From assembly GCF_000403845.2 (NCBI RefSeq), contig NZ_KE159567.1, positions 1,248,911-1,312,910 of the forward strand: DNA of 64,000 bases. The letters are read 5' to 3'. A model generated the notes under the pieces. The model saw only the letters and a list, made by a program, of their open reading frames with translations. It had not been told where the DNA came from and did no database searches. Positions 53,027 through 64,000 of this stretch are shown here, piece by piece. Numbering within the stretch: position 1 is the stretch's first letter; every line of letters begins with the position of its first letter. Both the position numbers and the translations under genes were made by a program. The DNA is from Eubacterium sp. 14-2 (lineage in GTDB: Bacteria > Bacillota > Clostridia > Lachnospirales > Lachnospiraceae).

Positions 53027-53704
53027 ATGGCAGAACAGAAAGAAATGGAAGCAATGGAAAGCCAGGAAACAGAACATATGGAACCGGAAGAGGCGAAAAC
53101 CGCTCCTGAAAATCCGGAGGAATGTGAAGAAGACATTTTATCAGAAGAGGAAGAGACAGAAGAAACAGCTGAGACAGTTTCTCAGGAAGAATCCGAAGAA
53201 GAATCTCTTTCCGAAGAAGAACAGGAAGAAGAAAAAAAAGGTTTTTTCAGAAAAAAGGAAAAGAAGAATAAACAGGAAGAAAAAATTGCCGAGCTCACTG
53301 ACCGGGTGCAGCGGCAGATGGCAGAATTTGACAATTTCCGTAAACGGACCGAGAAGGAAAAGACCCAGATGTTTGAAGTAGGGGCGAAAAGTGTCATTGA
53401 GAAAATCCTTCCGGTGGTGGACAATTTTGAACGAGGATTATCCGCTGTTCCCGAAGAATCAAAGGATGACCCCTTTGTACAGGGAATGGATAAAATATAT
53501 AAGCAGTTAATGACAGAACTGGAAAGCCTGGAAGTAAAACCCATAGAAGCGGTGGGGGCAGAGTTCAACCCGGAATTTCACAATGCGGTAATGCAGGTGG
53601 AAAGCGAGGAATACGAGTCCGGGTTTGTGGCCCAGGAGCTGCAGAAAGGGTATATGTACCGGGAAAGCGTGGTAAGACACAGCATGGTAGCTGTGGTGCA
53701 GTAA
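53027..53704 (+). CDS. grpE: Nucleotide exchange factor GrpE
   Basis: 225 residues with a long, very acidic N-terminal extension (about 1-85, Glu-rich) before the conserved coiled coil and the C-terminal beta domain (EFNPEFHNAVMQVESEEY and GYMYRESVVRHSMVAV). It releases ADP from DnaK. The extended acidic N-terminus is common in clostridia. It starts 49 bp after hrcA. Confidence 0.96.
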   Translation: MAEQKEMEAMESQETEHMEPEEAKTAPENPEECEEDILSEEEETEETAETVSQEESEEESLSEEEQEEEKKGFFRKKEKKNKQEEKIAELTDRVQRQMAEFDNFRKRTEKEKTQMFEVGAKSVIEKILPVVDNFERGLSAVPEESKDDPFVQGMDKIYKQLMTELESLEVKPIEAVGAEFNPEFHNAVMQVESEEYESGFVAQELQKGYMYRESVVRHSMVAVVQ

Positions 53705-55615
<1,911 letters not shown>

Positions 55616-55617
55616 TC

Positions 55618-56799
55618 ATGGCAGAACAGAAAAGAGATTACTATGAAGTCCTTGGAGTAGATAAAAATGCGGACGATGGCACCATCAAGAAAGCATATCG
55701 TCAGCTTGCCAAAAAGTATCACCCGGATATGAATCCGGGTGATACTGAGGCCGAGAAAAAATTTAAAGAGGCTTCCGAGGCCTATGCAGTCTTAAGCGAC
55801 CCGGACAAAAAACGTCAGTATGACCAGTTCGGACACGCAGCCTTTGACGGCGGCATGGGCGGCGGAGGCGGCTTTGATTTCTCCGGTATGGATATGGGCG
55901 ACATTTTCGGCGATATTTTCGGTGATTTATTCGGCGGAAGTTCCAGACGCCGTTCCGCCAGCAACGGCCCCATGAAAGGCACAAATTTAAGGGCGGCTGT
56001 TCGGATTACCTTTGAAGAGGCAGCTTTTGGATGTGAAAAAGAAATTGAAATTACATTAAAAGACGAATGTACCACCTGCCATACCACAGGGGCGAAGCCG
56101 GGTACCCAGCCGGAGACCTGCAGCAAGTGCGGTGGCAAAGGAAAAGTAGTCTATACCCAGCAGTCTTTTCTTGGCATGGTTCAGAATGTGCAGACCTGTC
56201 CGGACTGTCACGGAACCGGAAAAATCATCAAAGAAAAATGTCCGGACTGCCGGGGGACCGGATATATTGCAAAACGCCGGAAAATCAAAGTTTCCATTCC
56301 GGCAGGAATTGACAATGGCCAGAGTGTCCGTATTCGGGAAAAAGGAGAACCGGGCACTAACGGAGGGCCCAGAGGCGATTTGCTGGTAGAAGTAAATGTA
56401 AGCCGCCATCCTATTTTCCAGCGCCAGGATATGAACATATATTCTACAGCGCCTGTTTCTTTTGCACAGGCAGCATTGGGCGGCGAAGTGCGTGTCAGCA
56501 CCATTGACGGAGATATTCTCTATGATGTGAAGCCGGGAACCCAGACAGATACCAGAATCCGCCTGAAAGGAAAGGGGATTCCATCCCTGCGTAATTCTTC
56601 CGTCCGGGGAGACCACTATGTAACTCTGGTAGTTCAGGTACCTACAGGCTTAAACGATGAAGCAAAAGAGGCATTGCGCAGATTTGACGAAGTCAGCGGC
56701 CAGTCCCTGAAAAAGCAGGATGGAGCTGCTTCTGCAGAAAAGCATGGTAAAAAGAAGGGATTTATGGGAAAAATAAAAGAATCCTTGGAAGATATGTGA
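55618..56799 (+). CDS. dnaJ: Chaperone DnaJ (Hsp40)
   Basis: 393 residues. J-domain with HPD in [10 protein letters not shown] (about 33-42), Gly/Phe-rich linker, and four zinc-finger repeats of type CxxCxGxG. The first is CTTCHTTG; the other three are [16 protein letters not shown] and CPDCRGTG. It starts two bases after the dnaK stop, indicating coupling. It stimulates DnaK ATP hydrolysis. Confidence 0.97.
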   Translation: MAEQKRDYYEVLGVDKNADDGTIKKAYRQLAKKYHPDMNPGDTEAEKKFKEASEAYAVLSDPDKKRQYDQFGHAAFDGGMGGGGGFDFSGMDMGDIFGDIFGDLFGGSSRRRSASNGPMKGTNLRAAVRITFEEAAFGCEKEIEITLKDECTTCHTTGAKPGTQPETCSKCGGKGKVVYTQQSFLGMVQNVQTCPDCHGTGKIIKEKCPDCRGTGYIAKRRKIKVSIPAGIDNGQSVRIREKGEPGTNGGPRGDLLVEVNVSRHPIFQRQDMNIYSTAPVSFAQAALGGEVRVSTIDGDILYDVKPGTQTDTRIRLKGKGIPSLRNSSVRGDHYVTLVVQVPTGLNDEAKEALRRFDEVSGQSLKKQDGAASAEKHGKKKGFMGKIKESLEDM

Positions 56800-56810
56800 G
56801 CACATATGTT

Positions 56811-56875
56811 TGATTTCACAGGAAATACTGTAATATTTCACAGTATTTCCTGCAGGAAATCAATTATCGCACCGG
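56811..56875. repeat. Dispersed hairpin repeat, divergent copy 7
   Basis: AGGAAATACTG and CAGTATTTCCT form a tight hairpin, nested in outer arms TGATTTC (56811-56817) and GAAATCA (56856-56862). AATTATCGCACCGGGCGAA then follows, like the body of the other copies. It may end the heat-shock transcript, though a T-run is lacking. Confidence 0.55.
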
Positions 56876-56932
56876 GCGAATCATGTTACATGGTGGACAG
56901 ACTTCCGCCTCTGTGAAATGGCAGTCGTCGTT

Positions 56933-57376
56933 TTAATCACAGTGATATGGGCCACAGATTCTGGAATCGGCAGAATCATGTCGGCGTTCCGAAGATTTCC
57001 CCTGAAAATCAGGGGAATCATTGTTCTGAAGATAAATCAGTTCGTCCAGTTCCCCATTGTCAAAAAACAGGATTTCTTCGGTCTTTTCCTGATCCCGTAC
57101 CGGCAGGAAAGTAGTAAGTTTCGTCCGGCGGTGTCCACAGCCGGGACACCGGTAGACATGAAGGCCGCAGGCATAAACGCCGGCGGGTATCTGAGCCTTT
57201 TTTTCCACCGGAATCAGGTGATTCCGGTAGTAATCAGGATTTTCATGGGACGTATAGTGGTCCACCGTCATATCCGGCAGGGCATAAAGCTGTTTGTGCA
57301 GAACGTCCATTTCACTCTGACAGAGATTACACCAGTCATCATGAAAAATGGAGCGCATTTTCCGAAAAATTCCCAT
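56933..57376 (-). CDS. Cysteine-rich probable zinc-binding protein, unknown
   Basis: 147 residues. Pairs of cysteines at CNLC (16-19) and CPGCGH (about 77-82), with two nearby histidines, suggest a structural zinc site; no helical membrane segment. The 3' half is charged. It begins one base after the stop of the upstream gene, so the two are translationally coupled. I recognise no named family. Confidence 0.65.
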   Translation of the reverse strand: MGIFRKMRSIFHDDWCNLCQSEMDVLHKQLYALPDMTVDHYTSHENPDYYRNHLIPVEKKAQIPAGVYACGLHVYRCPGCGHRRTKLTTFLPVRDQEKTEEILFFDNGELDELIYLQNNDSPDFQGKSSERRHDSADSRICGPYHCD

Positions 57377-57377
57377 A

Positions 57378-57965
57378 TTACGCAGACCTCTCTTTTGCTT
57401 CTGTCAGTACGTTTGCCATCATATCGGCTTTTGAAATTCCGGTAAGAATGTACTCACTGTCCATACGCCAGCGTTTGTTGGAAGTAAAGGTATTGACACG
57501 GATTCGGATGTTGTCTACCGTAAACAGGAAGCTGACCCGGCTGCTGCCGGTCATAAAGCCGGCGCCGGATTTTCCGTCGTCTGTCCAGATTTTGGTAATC
57601 CGGCTGGCAGGGAGAATATAATTCTGAAATGGGTTCCAGAAAAAAATCAGGGCCAGCTTCCCGTGTTCAATATCCACAATTACTGTGCAGATATCACTGT
57701 CAAAAGTGTGATTGGGCCGGAATCCGCTGTGCTCAAGTTCCTTCATCAGTTTCTTTCGTTTTCCTTTAAAAATCAGTTTTCCGCCGAAAATCCACCACAG
57801 AAGGGACAGGGCGGATGGAACCATAAACAGGATAACCGCGCCTGTACCTCCGTCATGGAAGAAAGTATAGCCCAGCCAGAAACACAGGGCTGTTACCAGG
57901 GCAGGTATAAATATGTAAGACAGAAGATAAGGTACGTTAATTTTTTTTACAGGTTCATTGTTCAT
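57378..57965 (-). CDS. Membrane protein with YcxB-like C-terminal region
   Basis: 195 residues. Two membrane helices (about 12-34 and 41-60) are followed by a soluble beta-rich domain resembling YcxB-like proteins (HTFDSDICTVIVDIEHGKLA, then NTFTSNKRWRMDSEYILTGI). AAAGGAG precedes the start. It is the first gene of a two-gene unit with the cysteine-rich protein. Function unknown. Confidence 0.65.
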   Translation of the reverse strand: MNNEPVKKINVPYLLSYIFIPALVTALCFWLGYTFFHDGGTGAVILFMVPSALSLLWWIFGGKLIFKGKRKKLMKELEHSGFRPNHTFDSDICTVIVDIEHGKLALIFFWNPFQNYILPASRITKIWTDDGKSGAGFMTGSSRVSFLFTVDNIRIRVNTFTSNKRWRMDSEYILTGISKADMMANVLTEAKERSA

Positions 57966-58063
57966 AATTATGTCTCCTTTTCTTTTGACAATATTTCATT
58001 CCGGCAGGATTCCTCACACAGAAAATTGCCTGTAACAGTGTTACAGAGAATGCCTGTGTATTT

Positions 58064-58726
58064 TTACTCCCATTCAGAAGTCTGCTTTTTTCGTCTGGTA
58101 AAAAATGCCGGAAATATTCCAAGTCTGGAACCCAGAGCATGAAACAGAGGAAAAAAGATGATGACAGTCAGCACCCGTGCCAGCATTACAGCAGGTTCCG
58201 TGTAATCATCACGGCTGACTTTTCCGCCACTGCCCATCATATCAATGTAAAAATCTCTGCGGCTTAAGGGCTCACTGTACTCAATCTGACTGATAAAATT
58301 TTCATTGGAAGTCAGATCTTCCCATACTGTTTTTCCTACGGGAAGGGTGGCTTCTCCGGAATAATACTCTCCCTCTGTCTGAACATTCTCCATATTGATG
58401 GCCGCAGCCACCCGTTCTCCGGAAGGAAGAGTCAGGGCATGCAGATACTGATTTCCGTAATATCCGGCGCCCCGGTTGCGATATTCAATACCTGGAGAAA
58501 CTACCGTAAAAGTGTCGTGGGTTTCCAGATCTTCAATGGTCTGCGCACGAAAAACATCAGCTCCTGCCATACCGCCGATTTCTCCTTCCGCCACCGTATG
58601 TTCTTCCACATAATTCTCATAATTACGGGAGAGAAAACGTTCGGTGAGACTGGCGGGAAGAATACTGACAAACAGAGCCAGGAGCAGGCACAGCCAGATG
58701 TCAAAGCGCAGATGATGATAGCGCAT
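58064..58726 (-). CDS. Membrane protein with large extracytoplasmic domain, unknown
   Basis: 220 residues with one membrane helix at each end (about 8-28 and 182-202) and a soluble domain between them outside the membrane. The tail is basic (FFTRRKKQTSEWE). GGAGGTG precedes the start. No catalytic motif is evident. Similar short membrane proteins occur next to the preceding pair in related genomes, but I cannot name a family. Confidence 0.65.
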   Translation of the reverse strand: MRYHHLRFDIWLCLLLALFVSILPASLTERFLSRNYENYVEEHTVAEGEIGGMAGADVFRAQTIEDLETHDTFTVVSPGIEYRNRGAGYYGNQYLHALTLPSGERVAAAINMENVQTEGEYYSGEATLPVGKTVWEDLTSNENFISQIEYSEPLSRRDFYIDMMGSGGKVSRDDYTEPAVMLARVLTVIIFFPLFHALGSRLGIFPAFFTRRKKQTSEWE

Positions 58727-58805
58727 GTAAAATCACCTCCGCAACTATGATAGCATATTGTTCTGTTTCAGTCTACCATGGATCCGGTTCCGGGCGGAAT
58801 GTCTG

Positions 58806-58834
58806 TTGACAGAAAACAAAAGTATGATTAGAAT
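58806..58834 (+). promoter_or_regulatory. trpS promoter
   Basis: TTGACA (58806-58811), a 17-bp spacer and TAGAAT (58829-58834), 60 bp upstream of the start. The leader is too short for a tryptophan T-box. Confidence 0.7.
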
Positions 58835-58893
58835 AAGGAGTAAAGCAGATATTACGGTTTATATTGATTAGAAACAGGCGAGGAATGAAAATT

Positions 58894-59976
58894 ATGAGTA
58901 AAATTATTTTAACAGGCGACAGACCCACCGGAAAACTCCATGTAGGCCATTACGTGGGCTCTCTGCGGCGCAGAGTGGAATTACAGAATTCCGGGGAATA
59001 CGATAAGGTGTTTATTATGATTGCAGATGCCCAGGCACTGACGGACAATGCGGAACACCCGGAAAAAGTACGTCAGAACGTGGTGGAAGTGGCGCTGGAT
59101 TATATGGCCTGCGGACTGGACCCGGAGAAATCCACACTGTTTATCCAGTCTCAGATTCCACAGTTGTGTGAATTGTCCTTTTATTATATGAATCTGGTTA
59201 CCGTGTCCAGATTACAGCGGAATCCCACGGTAAAAGCCGAGATTCAGATGCGTAATTTTGAAGCCAGTATTCCCGTTGGGTTTTTCACATATCCCATCAG
59301 CCAGGCAGCAGATATTACCGCATTTCAGGCAACCACAGTTCCCGTGGGGGAAGACCAGCTTCCCATGATTGAGCAGACCAGGGAAATCGTGCACAAATTT
59401 AACACGGTATACGGAGAAACTCTGGTGGAGCCAAAGGTACTGCTGCCGGAAAACCAGGCATGTATGCGGCTTCCCGGTACGGACGGAAAGGCCAAAATGA
59501 GCAAATCTCTGGGGAACTGTATCTACCTGTCGGAAGAGCCGGATGAAATCAGGAAAAAGGTCATGAGCATGTTCACAGACCCCAACCATCTGCGGGTGGA
59601 AGACCCAGGCTCTCTGGAAGGAAATACCATATTCACTTACCTGGACGCTTTCTGCCAGAACGAACATTTTGAGCGGTATCTGCCGGATTATGGAAATCTG
59701 GAGGAACTGAAAGCCCATTATCAGCGGGGCGGCCTTGGGGATGTGAAGGTGAAGAAATTCCTGAATAACGTATTGCAGGAAGTGTTAGAGCCAGTCCGTA
59801 ACCGCAGAAAAGAACTGCAGAAAGATATTCCGTATATTTATGAGGTACTGAAAAAAGGAAGCGAAGAAGCAGAAAAAGCAGCAGCTGAAACACTGGATAA
59901 AGTCCGTTCTGCCATGAAAATCAATTATTTTGCAGACCCGGAGTTAATCCGGGAGCAGGCGGAGAAATTCAGATAA
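58894..59976 (+). CDS. trpS: Tryptophanyl-tRNA synthetase
   Basis: 360 residues from the ATG at 58894 (GAGGA upstream). HIGH-type motif HVGH (16-19) within [11 protein letters not shown] and KMSKS (201-205). The chain is slightly longer than the common 330-340 residues because of the C-terminal region ([20 protein letters not shown]). It charges tRNA-Trp. It is a single-gene unit. Confidence 0.96.
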   Translation: MSKIILTGDRPTGKLHVGHYVGSLRRRVELQNSGEYDKVFIMIADAQALTDNAEHPEKVRQNVVEVALDYMACGLDPEKSTLFIQSQIPQLCELSFYYMNLVTVSRLQRNPTVKAEIQMRNFEASIPVGFFTYPISQAADITAFQATTVPVGEDQLPMIEQTREIVHKFNTVYGETLVEPKVLLPENQACMRLPGTDGKAKMSKSLGNCIYLSEEPDEIRKKVMSMFTDPNHLRVEDPGSLEGNTIFTYLDAFCQNEHFERYLPDYGNLEELKAHYQRGGLGDVKVKKFLNNVLQEVLEPVRNRRKELQKDIPYIYEVLKKGSEEAEKAAAETLDKVRSAMKINYFADPELIREQAEKFR

Positions 59977-60005
59977 CAGAGGATGAAAAGACACAGGATC
60001 TGTGA

Positions 60006-60057
60006 AAACAGCCGAACAGGACTCTGAAATAAAAGAGTCTATGTCCGGCTGTTTTTT
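60006..60057 (+). terminator. trpS terminator
   Basis: AAACAGCCG pairs with CGGCTGTTT, with an inner GGACTCT/AGAGTC stem, followed by six T. Confidence 0.85.
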
Positions 60058-60099
60058 CATATAATGAAAAGAAAATACAACCTACAGGAATGAACAGAT

Positions 60100-61404
60100 A
60101 TGAAAAAAAGGAAAAAGATACAAAAATATATGGCCGGGACACTGTTATGTTTCTGTTTCCTGACACAGATTATTGAAAGGGGAAAAACAGGAGAAATCCC
60201 TCTTGTATCTGCCGAAGAACAGCAGCAGGAAACACAGTCACAGCAGGACACAGCTGTTTCCGGTCAGCCGGAATTCAGTCTCTATGCAAAATCAGCGGTG
60301 CTGATGGACGCAGAAAGCGGCCGGGTACTCTATGAGAAAAATGGATACGAGCATATGCCGAATGCCAGCACCACTAAAATTATGACCTGTATTCTGGCGC
60401 TGGAGGAAGGAAATCCGGAGAGTGAGGTGAAGGTCAGCAGCTATGCGGCCTCCATGCCGCAGGTGCGTCTTGGTATGAGTAAAGACGACAGTTTCCGACT
60501 GAAAGACCTGCTCTATTCCCTGATGCTGGAATCCCACAACGATTCAGCAGTGGCCATTGCGGAGCATATCGGGGGCTCTGTGGAAGGATTTGCCGCGAAA
60601 ATGAATCAGAAAGCCAGTGAACTGGGCTGTAAAGATACTTATTTTATTACGCCCAACGGTCTGGACGCCAGCGATGGAACGGGAGTTCACGGAACTACAG
60701 CGGAAGATCTGGCCACAATTATGAGTTACTGTATCCGGAACAAAGAATTTCTGGAAATTACCCGTACGCCTTCGTATCAGTTTACAAATCTGGCGGGAAC
60801 AAAGCATTATAACTGCAATAACCACAATGCATTTCTGCAGATGATGGAGGGAGCCCTGTCCGGCAAAACGGGATTTACCGGAAATGCGGGCTACTGCTAT
60901 GTGGGAGCGCTGCAGAGAGAAGATAGAACTTTTATCGTGGCTCTTCTGGCCTGCGGATGGCCCAACAACAAAACCTGGAAATGGGCCGATACAGGAGCGC
61001 TGATGAATTACGGACTGGAAAATTACCACTGTGAGGATGTTTATGAGTACGACAGGGAATTTCCGAATGTAACAGTGGAGGAGGCGGTGCCGGAAAACGG
61101 AAGGCTTTATCAGGAAGTCTCCATTCCCCTGCTTGTAAAAGAGGAAAAAATACGGGTACTGAAACGGACGGATGAAGAGGTGCGGACTATCTATGAGATT
61201 CCGGAGCAGGTTAAGGCCCCGGTAAAAGAAGGCCAGCAGCTTGGAAAGGTTACATATTACCTGGGAGAGCGTCAGATTGGGGAAGTCCCCGTTTATGCTG
61301 CAAAAGCCGCCGAAAAGCTGCAGCCTTCCTGGTATAAGGAGTATCTTCTGAAATTGTTTTTTATGGAAAAAGAATTATATTTTGAGACAGAGCAGGCAGG
61401 ATGA
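60100..61404 (+). CDS. D-alanyl-D-alanine carboxypeptidase (DacF/PBP5 type)
   Basis: 434 residues with an N-terminal signal sequence (about 9-38). Penicillin-binding motifs: S90-T-T-K93, S145-H-N147 and K256-T-G258. A C-terminal PBP5-type beta domain follows (about 310-390). It trims the terminal D-alanine from peptidoglycan stems. The last segment (LKLFFMEKEL) may attach the enzyme to the membrane. Single-gene unit. Confidence 0.93.
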   Translation: MKKRKKIQKYMAGTLLCFCFLTQIIERGKTGEIPLVSAEEQQQETQSQQDTAVSGQPEFSLYAKSAVLMDAESGRVLYEKNGYEHMPNASTTKIMTCILALEEGNPESEVKVSSYAASMPQVRLGMSKDDSFRLKDLLYSLMLESHNDSAVAIAEHIGGSVEGFAAKMNQKASELGCKDTYFITPNGLDASDGTGVHGTTAEDLATIMSYCIRNKEFLEITRTPSYQFTNLAGTKHYNCNNHNAFLQMMEGALSGKTGFTGNAGYCYVGALQREDRTFIVALLACGWPNNKTWKWADTGALMNYGLENYHCEDVYEYDREFPNVTVEEAVPENGRLYQEVSIPLLVKEEKIRVLKRTDEEVRTIYEIPEQVKAPVKEGQQLGKVTYYLGERQIGEVPVYAAKAAEKLQPSWYKEYLLKLFFMEKELYFETEQAG

Positions 61405-61466
61405 CAAAAATCATGACCGGAATTTCCAGATTAGTGAAGTATTTAACAAATTTCCTGAAATATCTA

Positions 61467-61495
61467 TTGAAAATTTTCGTCAAAAGAGATACAAT
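61467..61495 (+). promoter_or_regulatory. Promoter of the decarboxylase operon
   Basis: TTGAAA (61467-61472), a 17-bp spacer and TACAAT (61490-61495), 57 bp before the carboxyltransferase start. Confidence 0.65.
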
Positions 61496-61551
61496 TACAA
61501 TCGGAAGAAAATTTTGTAAAATTATTAAAATACATTATGGAGGTTTAAGTA

Positions 61552-62985
61552 ATGAGTAATTCTACCAACTCAGCAAGACAGAGAATTTCCGGTCTTCTTG
61601 ACGAGCAAAGTTTTATGGAAATCGGAGCTCTGGTAACTGCAAGAAACACAGATTTTGACTTAAGTCAGTCTGATACTCCATCCGATGGAGTCATCACCGG
61701 ATACGGCCTGATTGACGGCAATCTGGTGTATGTGTACAGTCAGGATGCTTCCGTGCTGAACGGAACCATCGGAGAAATGCACAGCAGAAAAATTACTGCA
61801 ATTTACAAAATGGCAGTAAAAATGGGGGCGCCTGTGATCGGCCTGATTGACTGCGGTGGAATGCGTCTGCAGGAATCCGTGGATGCACTGAACGGATTTG
61901 GAGAAATTTATGCTGCACAGGCAGCTGCAAGCGGAGTAGTACCTCAGATTTGTGCAGTATTCGGAAACTGCGGCGGCGGACTTTCCGTTGTACCCGCACT
62001 GAGTGATTTTGCTTTTGTGGAAAAGGAAAAGGGAAGAATGTTTGTGAATTCTCCCAATGCAATCAAAGGAAACCATGTTTCAAAATGCGATACGGCAGAC
62101 GCTGCATATCAGGAGAGCAACAACGGATGCATTGACGGTGTTGGAACAACAGAAGAGATTCTGGCAGCAATCCGTGAACTGGTATGCATTCTGCCCGGCA
62201 GCAACGCAGAAGGCGGAAGGGAAGAGGAATGCGGAGATGACCTGAACCGGGTATGTGCAAATCTTTCCGGCTGCCAGGAAGACACCAGACTGGCGCTGAC
62301 CCACATTGCAGACGACAATCTGTTTGTGGAAACCAGAAAGAATTATGCACGGAACATGGTGACCGGTTTTATCCGGTTAAACGGCAGATCCATCGGTGCA
62401 GTAGCCAATGCCTCTGCAGTTTATGATGAAAATGGTGAGAAAACAGAAAGTTTTGACAAAGTGCTGACAGCAAGAGGCTGCAATAAGGCGGCAGAGTTTA
62501 TCAGCTTCTGCGACGCTTTTGATATTCCGGTGCTTTCCCTGACCAATGTGGAAGGATTTGCGGCAACAGAATGTTCCGAGCGGAATCTGGCCAAAGCAAT
62601 GGCAAGGATGACGGCAGCATTTGCAGGCGCAACAGTACCGAAGGTAAATATTATTGTGGGAACTGCTTACGGCAGCGCTTATGTGATGATGAACAGCAAA
62701 TCCATCGGCGCAGACCTTGTGTACGCATGGGAAGGAAGCAAAGTCGGCATGATGGACGCAGGACAGGCTGCAAAGATCATGTATGACGGGGCAGCTGCAG
62801 ATGTAATCGCAGAGAAAGCGAAAGCCTATGAGAAACTCCAGTCTTCCGTGGAGACAGCGGCAGGCCGGGGACAGGTTGACCTGATTATTGCACCGGATGA
62901 CACCAGAAAATATGCGGTGGCGGCATTCGAAATGCTTTATACAAAAGGAACAGGTGAACCGGTTAGAAAACATGTAGCAAAGTAG
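61552..62985 (+). CDS. Biotin-dependent carboxyltransferase subunit (MmdA-like)
   Basis: 477 residues with the acyl-CoA carboxyltransferase fold in two halves: the N-terminal CoA-binding region (GLIDCGGMRLQESV near 103, FGNCGGGLSVVP near 143) and the C-terminal half (GTAYGSAYVMMN near 370, VYAWEGSKVGMMD). The following oadG and biotin-carrier genes identify a membrane decarboxylase complex that pumps Na+. Methylmalonyl-CoA, glutaconyl-CoA or malonyl-CoA are possible substrates; sequence does not decide. The beta (ion-pump) subunit lies beyond the right edge. Confidence 0.85.
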   Translation: MSNSTNSARQRISGLLDEQSFMEIGALVTARNTDFDLSQSDTPSDGVITGYGLIDGNLVYVYSQDASVLNGTIGEMHSRKITAIYKMAVKMGAPVIGLIDCGGMRLQESVDALNGFGEIYAAQAAASGVVPQICAVFGNCGGGLSVVPALSDFAFVEKEKGRMFVNSPNAIKGNHVSKCDTADAAYQESNNGCIDGVGTTEEILAAIRELVCILPGSNAEGGREEECGDDLNRVCANLSGCQEDTRLALTHIADDNLFVETRKNYARNMVTGFIRLNGRSIGAVANASAVYDENGEKTESFDKVLTARGCNKAAEFISFCDAFDIPVLSLTNVEGFAATECSERNLAKAMARMTAAFAGATVPKVNIIVGTAYGSAYVMMNSKSIGADLVYAWEGSKVGMMDAGQAAKIMYDGAAADVIAEKAKAYEKLQSSVETAAGRGQVDLIIAPDDTRKYAVAAFEMLYTKGTGEPVRKHVAK

Positions 62986-62998
62986 AAAGGTGAAGTTT

Positions 62999-63715
62999 AT
63001 GAAAAAGAAAATATTGCTGATTCTGAGTATGTGCCTGATCATGCTCGGCCTGACAGCATGTGGAGAAGACCCGACAAAGGTTGATTACAATGGTTTCACC
63101 TATGATCAGTTGAAAGGTTCATGTGAGAACACCGTGGAAATTCTGCAGTCCATGTCAGAGTCCGAGAAAGCGGCCTGTCTCGCATCCAATGATGAGAAAA
63201 TGGTGAACCTGATTAACCGATGGGAGGAAGCGCAGGAAGGCGTGGGAGCATATGTAGAACTGGGCGAATTTACGATTACAAAGTCCGGTAAAACCCTGAC
63301 CTGTGAACAGGAAATTATTTATGAAAACCGTCCGGTTATTCTGACTTATGTTTACAAGGCCCATAACATGGAACTGGAAGATATTACCGTAGACCAGGTA
63401 CAGACCCTTGGTGAAAAAATGACCAATGCGGCTTTAAATACCCTGATGGGAATGGGCGTGGTATTTGCGGTACTGATTCTGATTTCTCTGATTATCAGCT
63501 GCTTTAAATTCCTCTCTTATTTTGAGAAAGGAAAAGAAAGTAAGGCAGTACCTGCGGCAAAAGAACCTGTGGCTCCGGTTCCTCCCTCTGTGGAAGAAGT
63601 GCTGGACGCACAGGATGATTTGGAACTGGCAGCAGTAATCGCAGCGGCGATTGCAGCATCTACCGGAACTTCTACAGACGATTTTGTAGTACGTTCCATC
63701 AAAAGAAGATTTTAA
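62999..63715 (+). CDS. OadG-family decarboxylase gamma subunit, lipoprotein form
   Basis: 238 residues from the ATG at 62999 (AAAGGTG upstream). It begins with a lipoprotein signal (LTAC lipobox near residue 21) and an extracytoplasmic domain of about 110 residues not found in classical short OadG. One membrane helix (about 148-172) with the OadG pattern GMGVVFAVLILISLII follows. The Ala/Pro-rich cytoplasmic end probably contacts the carboxyltransferase. It assembles the pump. Confidence 0.85.
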   Translation: MKKKILLILSMCLIMLGLTACGEDPTKVDYNGFTYDQLKGSCENTVEILQSMSESEKAACLASNDEKMVNLINRWEEAQEGVGAYVELGEFTITKSGKTLTCEQEIIYENRPVILTYVYKAHNMELEDITVDQVQTLGEKMTNAALNTLMGMGVVFAVLILISLIISCFKFLSYFEKGKESKAVPAAKEPVAPVPPSVEEVLDAQDDLELAAVIAAAIAASTGTSTDDFVVRSIKRRF

Positions 63716-63739
63716 TTGTAAATTCAGGAGGAAACGAAA

Positions 63740-64000
63740 ATGAAAAGTTATACAATTACTGTTAATGGAAACGTTTATGATGTTACTGTAGAAGAAAACG
63801 GCGCAGGTGCGGCAGCACCGGCAGCACCGAGAAGAGCAGCGGCTCCCGCAGCAGCGCCGGCAGCACCGGCAGCAGCTCCCGCGCCGGCAGCAGGCGGAGC
63901 AGGAAATGTGAAGATTGAAGCAGGAGCAGCAGGTAAAGTATTCAGTATCGACAGCAAACCAGGAGCTGCTGTAAAACGCGGCGATACCATTCTGGTACTG
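63740..64000 (+). CDS. Biotin carrier protein of the decarboxylase, N-terminal part
   Basis: The 87 visible residues start MKSYTITVNGNVYDVTVEE, continue through an Ala/Pro-rich flexible linker and enter the biotinyl domain (KPGAAVKRGDTILVL). The biotinylated lysine lies beyond the right edge. AGGAGG is upstream. It shuttles the carboxyl group between carboxyltransferase and pump subunits. Confidence 0.9.
   Translation, partial: MKSYTITVNGNVYDVTVEENGAGAAAPAAPRRAAAPAAAPAAPAAAPAPAAGGAGNVKIEAGAAGKVFSIDSKPGAAVKRGDTILVL

Noticed and set aside
58741-58893. T-box riboswitch for trpS
   Set aside because: The leader between promoter and start is about 50 nt, too short for a T-box, and no T-box core sequence is present.

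Overview
The window looks like a chromosome segment of a strictly anaerobic, spore-forming gut Clostridia, most likely an unclassified member of Lachnospiraceae. The evidence is spo0A, the hrcA-grpE-dnaK-dnaJ operon with a CIRCE operator, strong AGGAGG ribosome binding sites, a flavin/Etf lactate-oxidation operon, a membrane decarboxylase operon, and DUF5688 and DUF5713 proteins typical of this family. No rRNA, CRISPR array or replication origin was seen. There is one tRNA gene, tRNA-Thr(CGU).

Layout. 1-3,480 (minus): a small catabolic operon with a 3-hydroxyisobutyrate-dehydrogenase-family enzyme, a four-carbon acid sugar kinase, a cyclase-fold hydrolase and the start of a membrane protein. 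3,670-5,850: a GGDEF/EAL protein and a small secreted protein. 6,060-12,604: a sulfite-handling locus with a siroheme reductase, a LysR regulator, a CoA-disulfide-reductase-like flavoprotein, a siroheme/ferredoxin reductase and a YeiH-type exporter. Tetrapyrrole genes follow (12,956-16,546): hemA and a three-domain HemC-CobA-HemD fusion that can supply the siroheme. 17,400-25,180: a lactate operon (permease, FAD lactate dehydrogenase, EtfB, EtfA, acyl-CoA dehydrogenase, nickel lactate racemase) behind GntR-like operators. 25,500-30,250: amidase, an orphan LytTR regulator, spo0A and glgA. 30,300-36,060 (minus): a DUF5688 protein and a polyamine ABC operon headed by its XRE-cupin regulator. 36,290-38,120: tRNA-Thr, a Uma2 protein, a DUF5713 protein and a phosphopantetheinyl transferase.

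The main discovery is at 39,623-51,475. An ABC-transporter ATPase gene is split exactly in the codon for the Walker A lysine. Its last 209 codons lie at 38,994-39,623 and its first 46 codons at 51,477-51,614. Between them sits an 11.85-kb island ending in a large serine recombinase. The two island ends carry matching inverted arms (TTTGTTTCC[G/C]CTGC...CCAT), and their symmetry centre falls on an AA dinucleotide inside the shared CGGCAA core. Joining the two chromosomal halves restores a 255-residue ATPase. The island cargo is AT-rich accessory DNA: XRE regulators, zinc-ribbon membrane proteins, a Fic protein, a PIN toxin-antitoxin pair, a pair of similar unannotated small hydrophobic peptides, and decayed nuclease and DNA-binding genes. 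It also holds a 158-bp MITE with TA target duplication, a 75-bp direct duplication and an inserted GC-rich structured repeat. No conjugation, replication or phage structural genes were found in it.

51,800-64,000: the heat-shock operon, three Lachnospiraceae-type proteins of unknown function, trpS, a D,D-carboxypeptidase, and the start of a biotin-dependent Na+-pumping decarboxylase operon that runs off the right edge. A family of hairpin repeats (stems around CTNYAGGAAA/TTTCCTRNAG, often followed by a GTCGCTAAAGCGAC module) sits in at least seven intergenic sites and often extends a transcription terminator.
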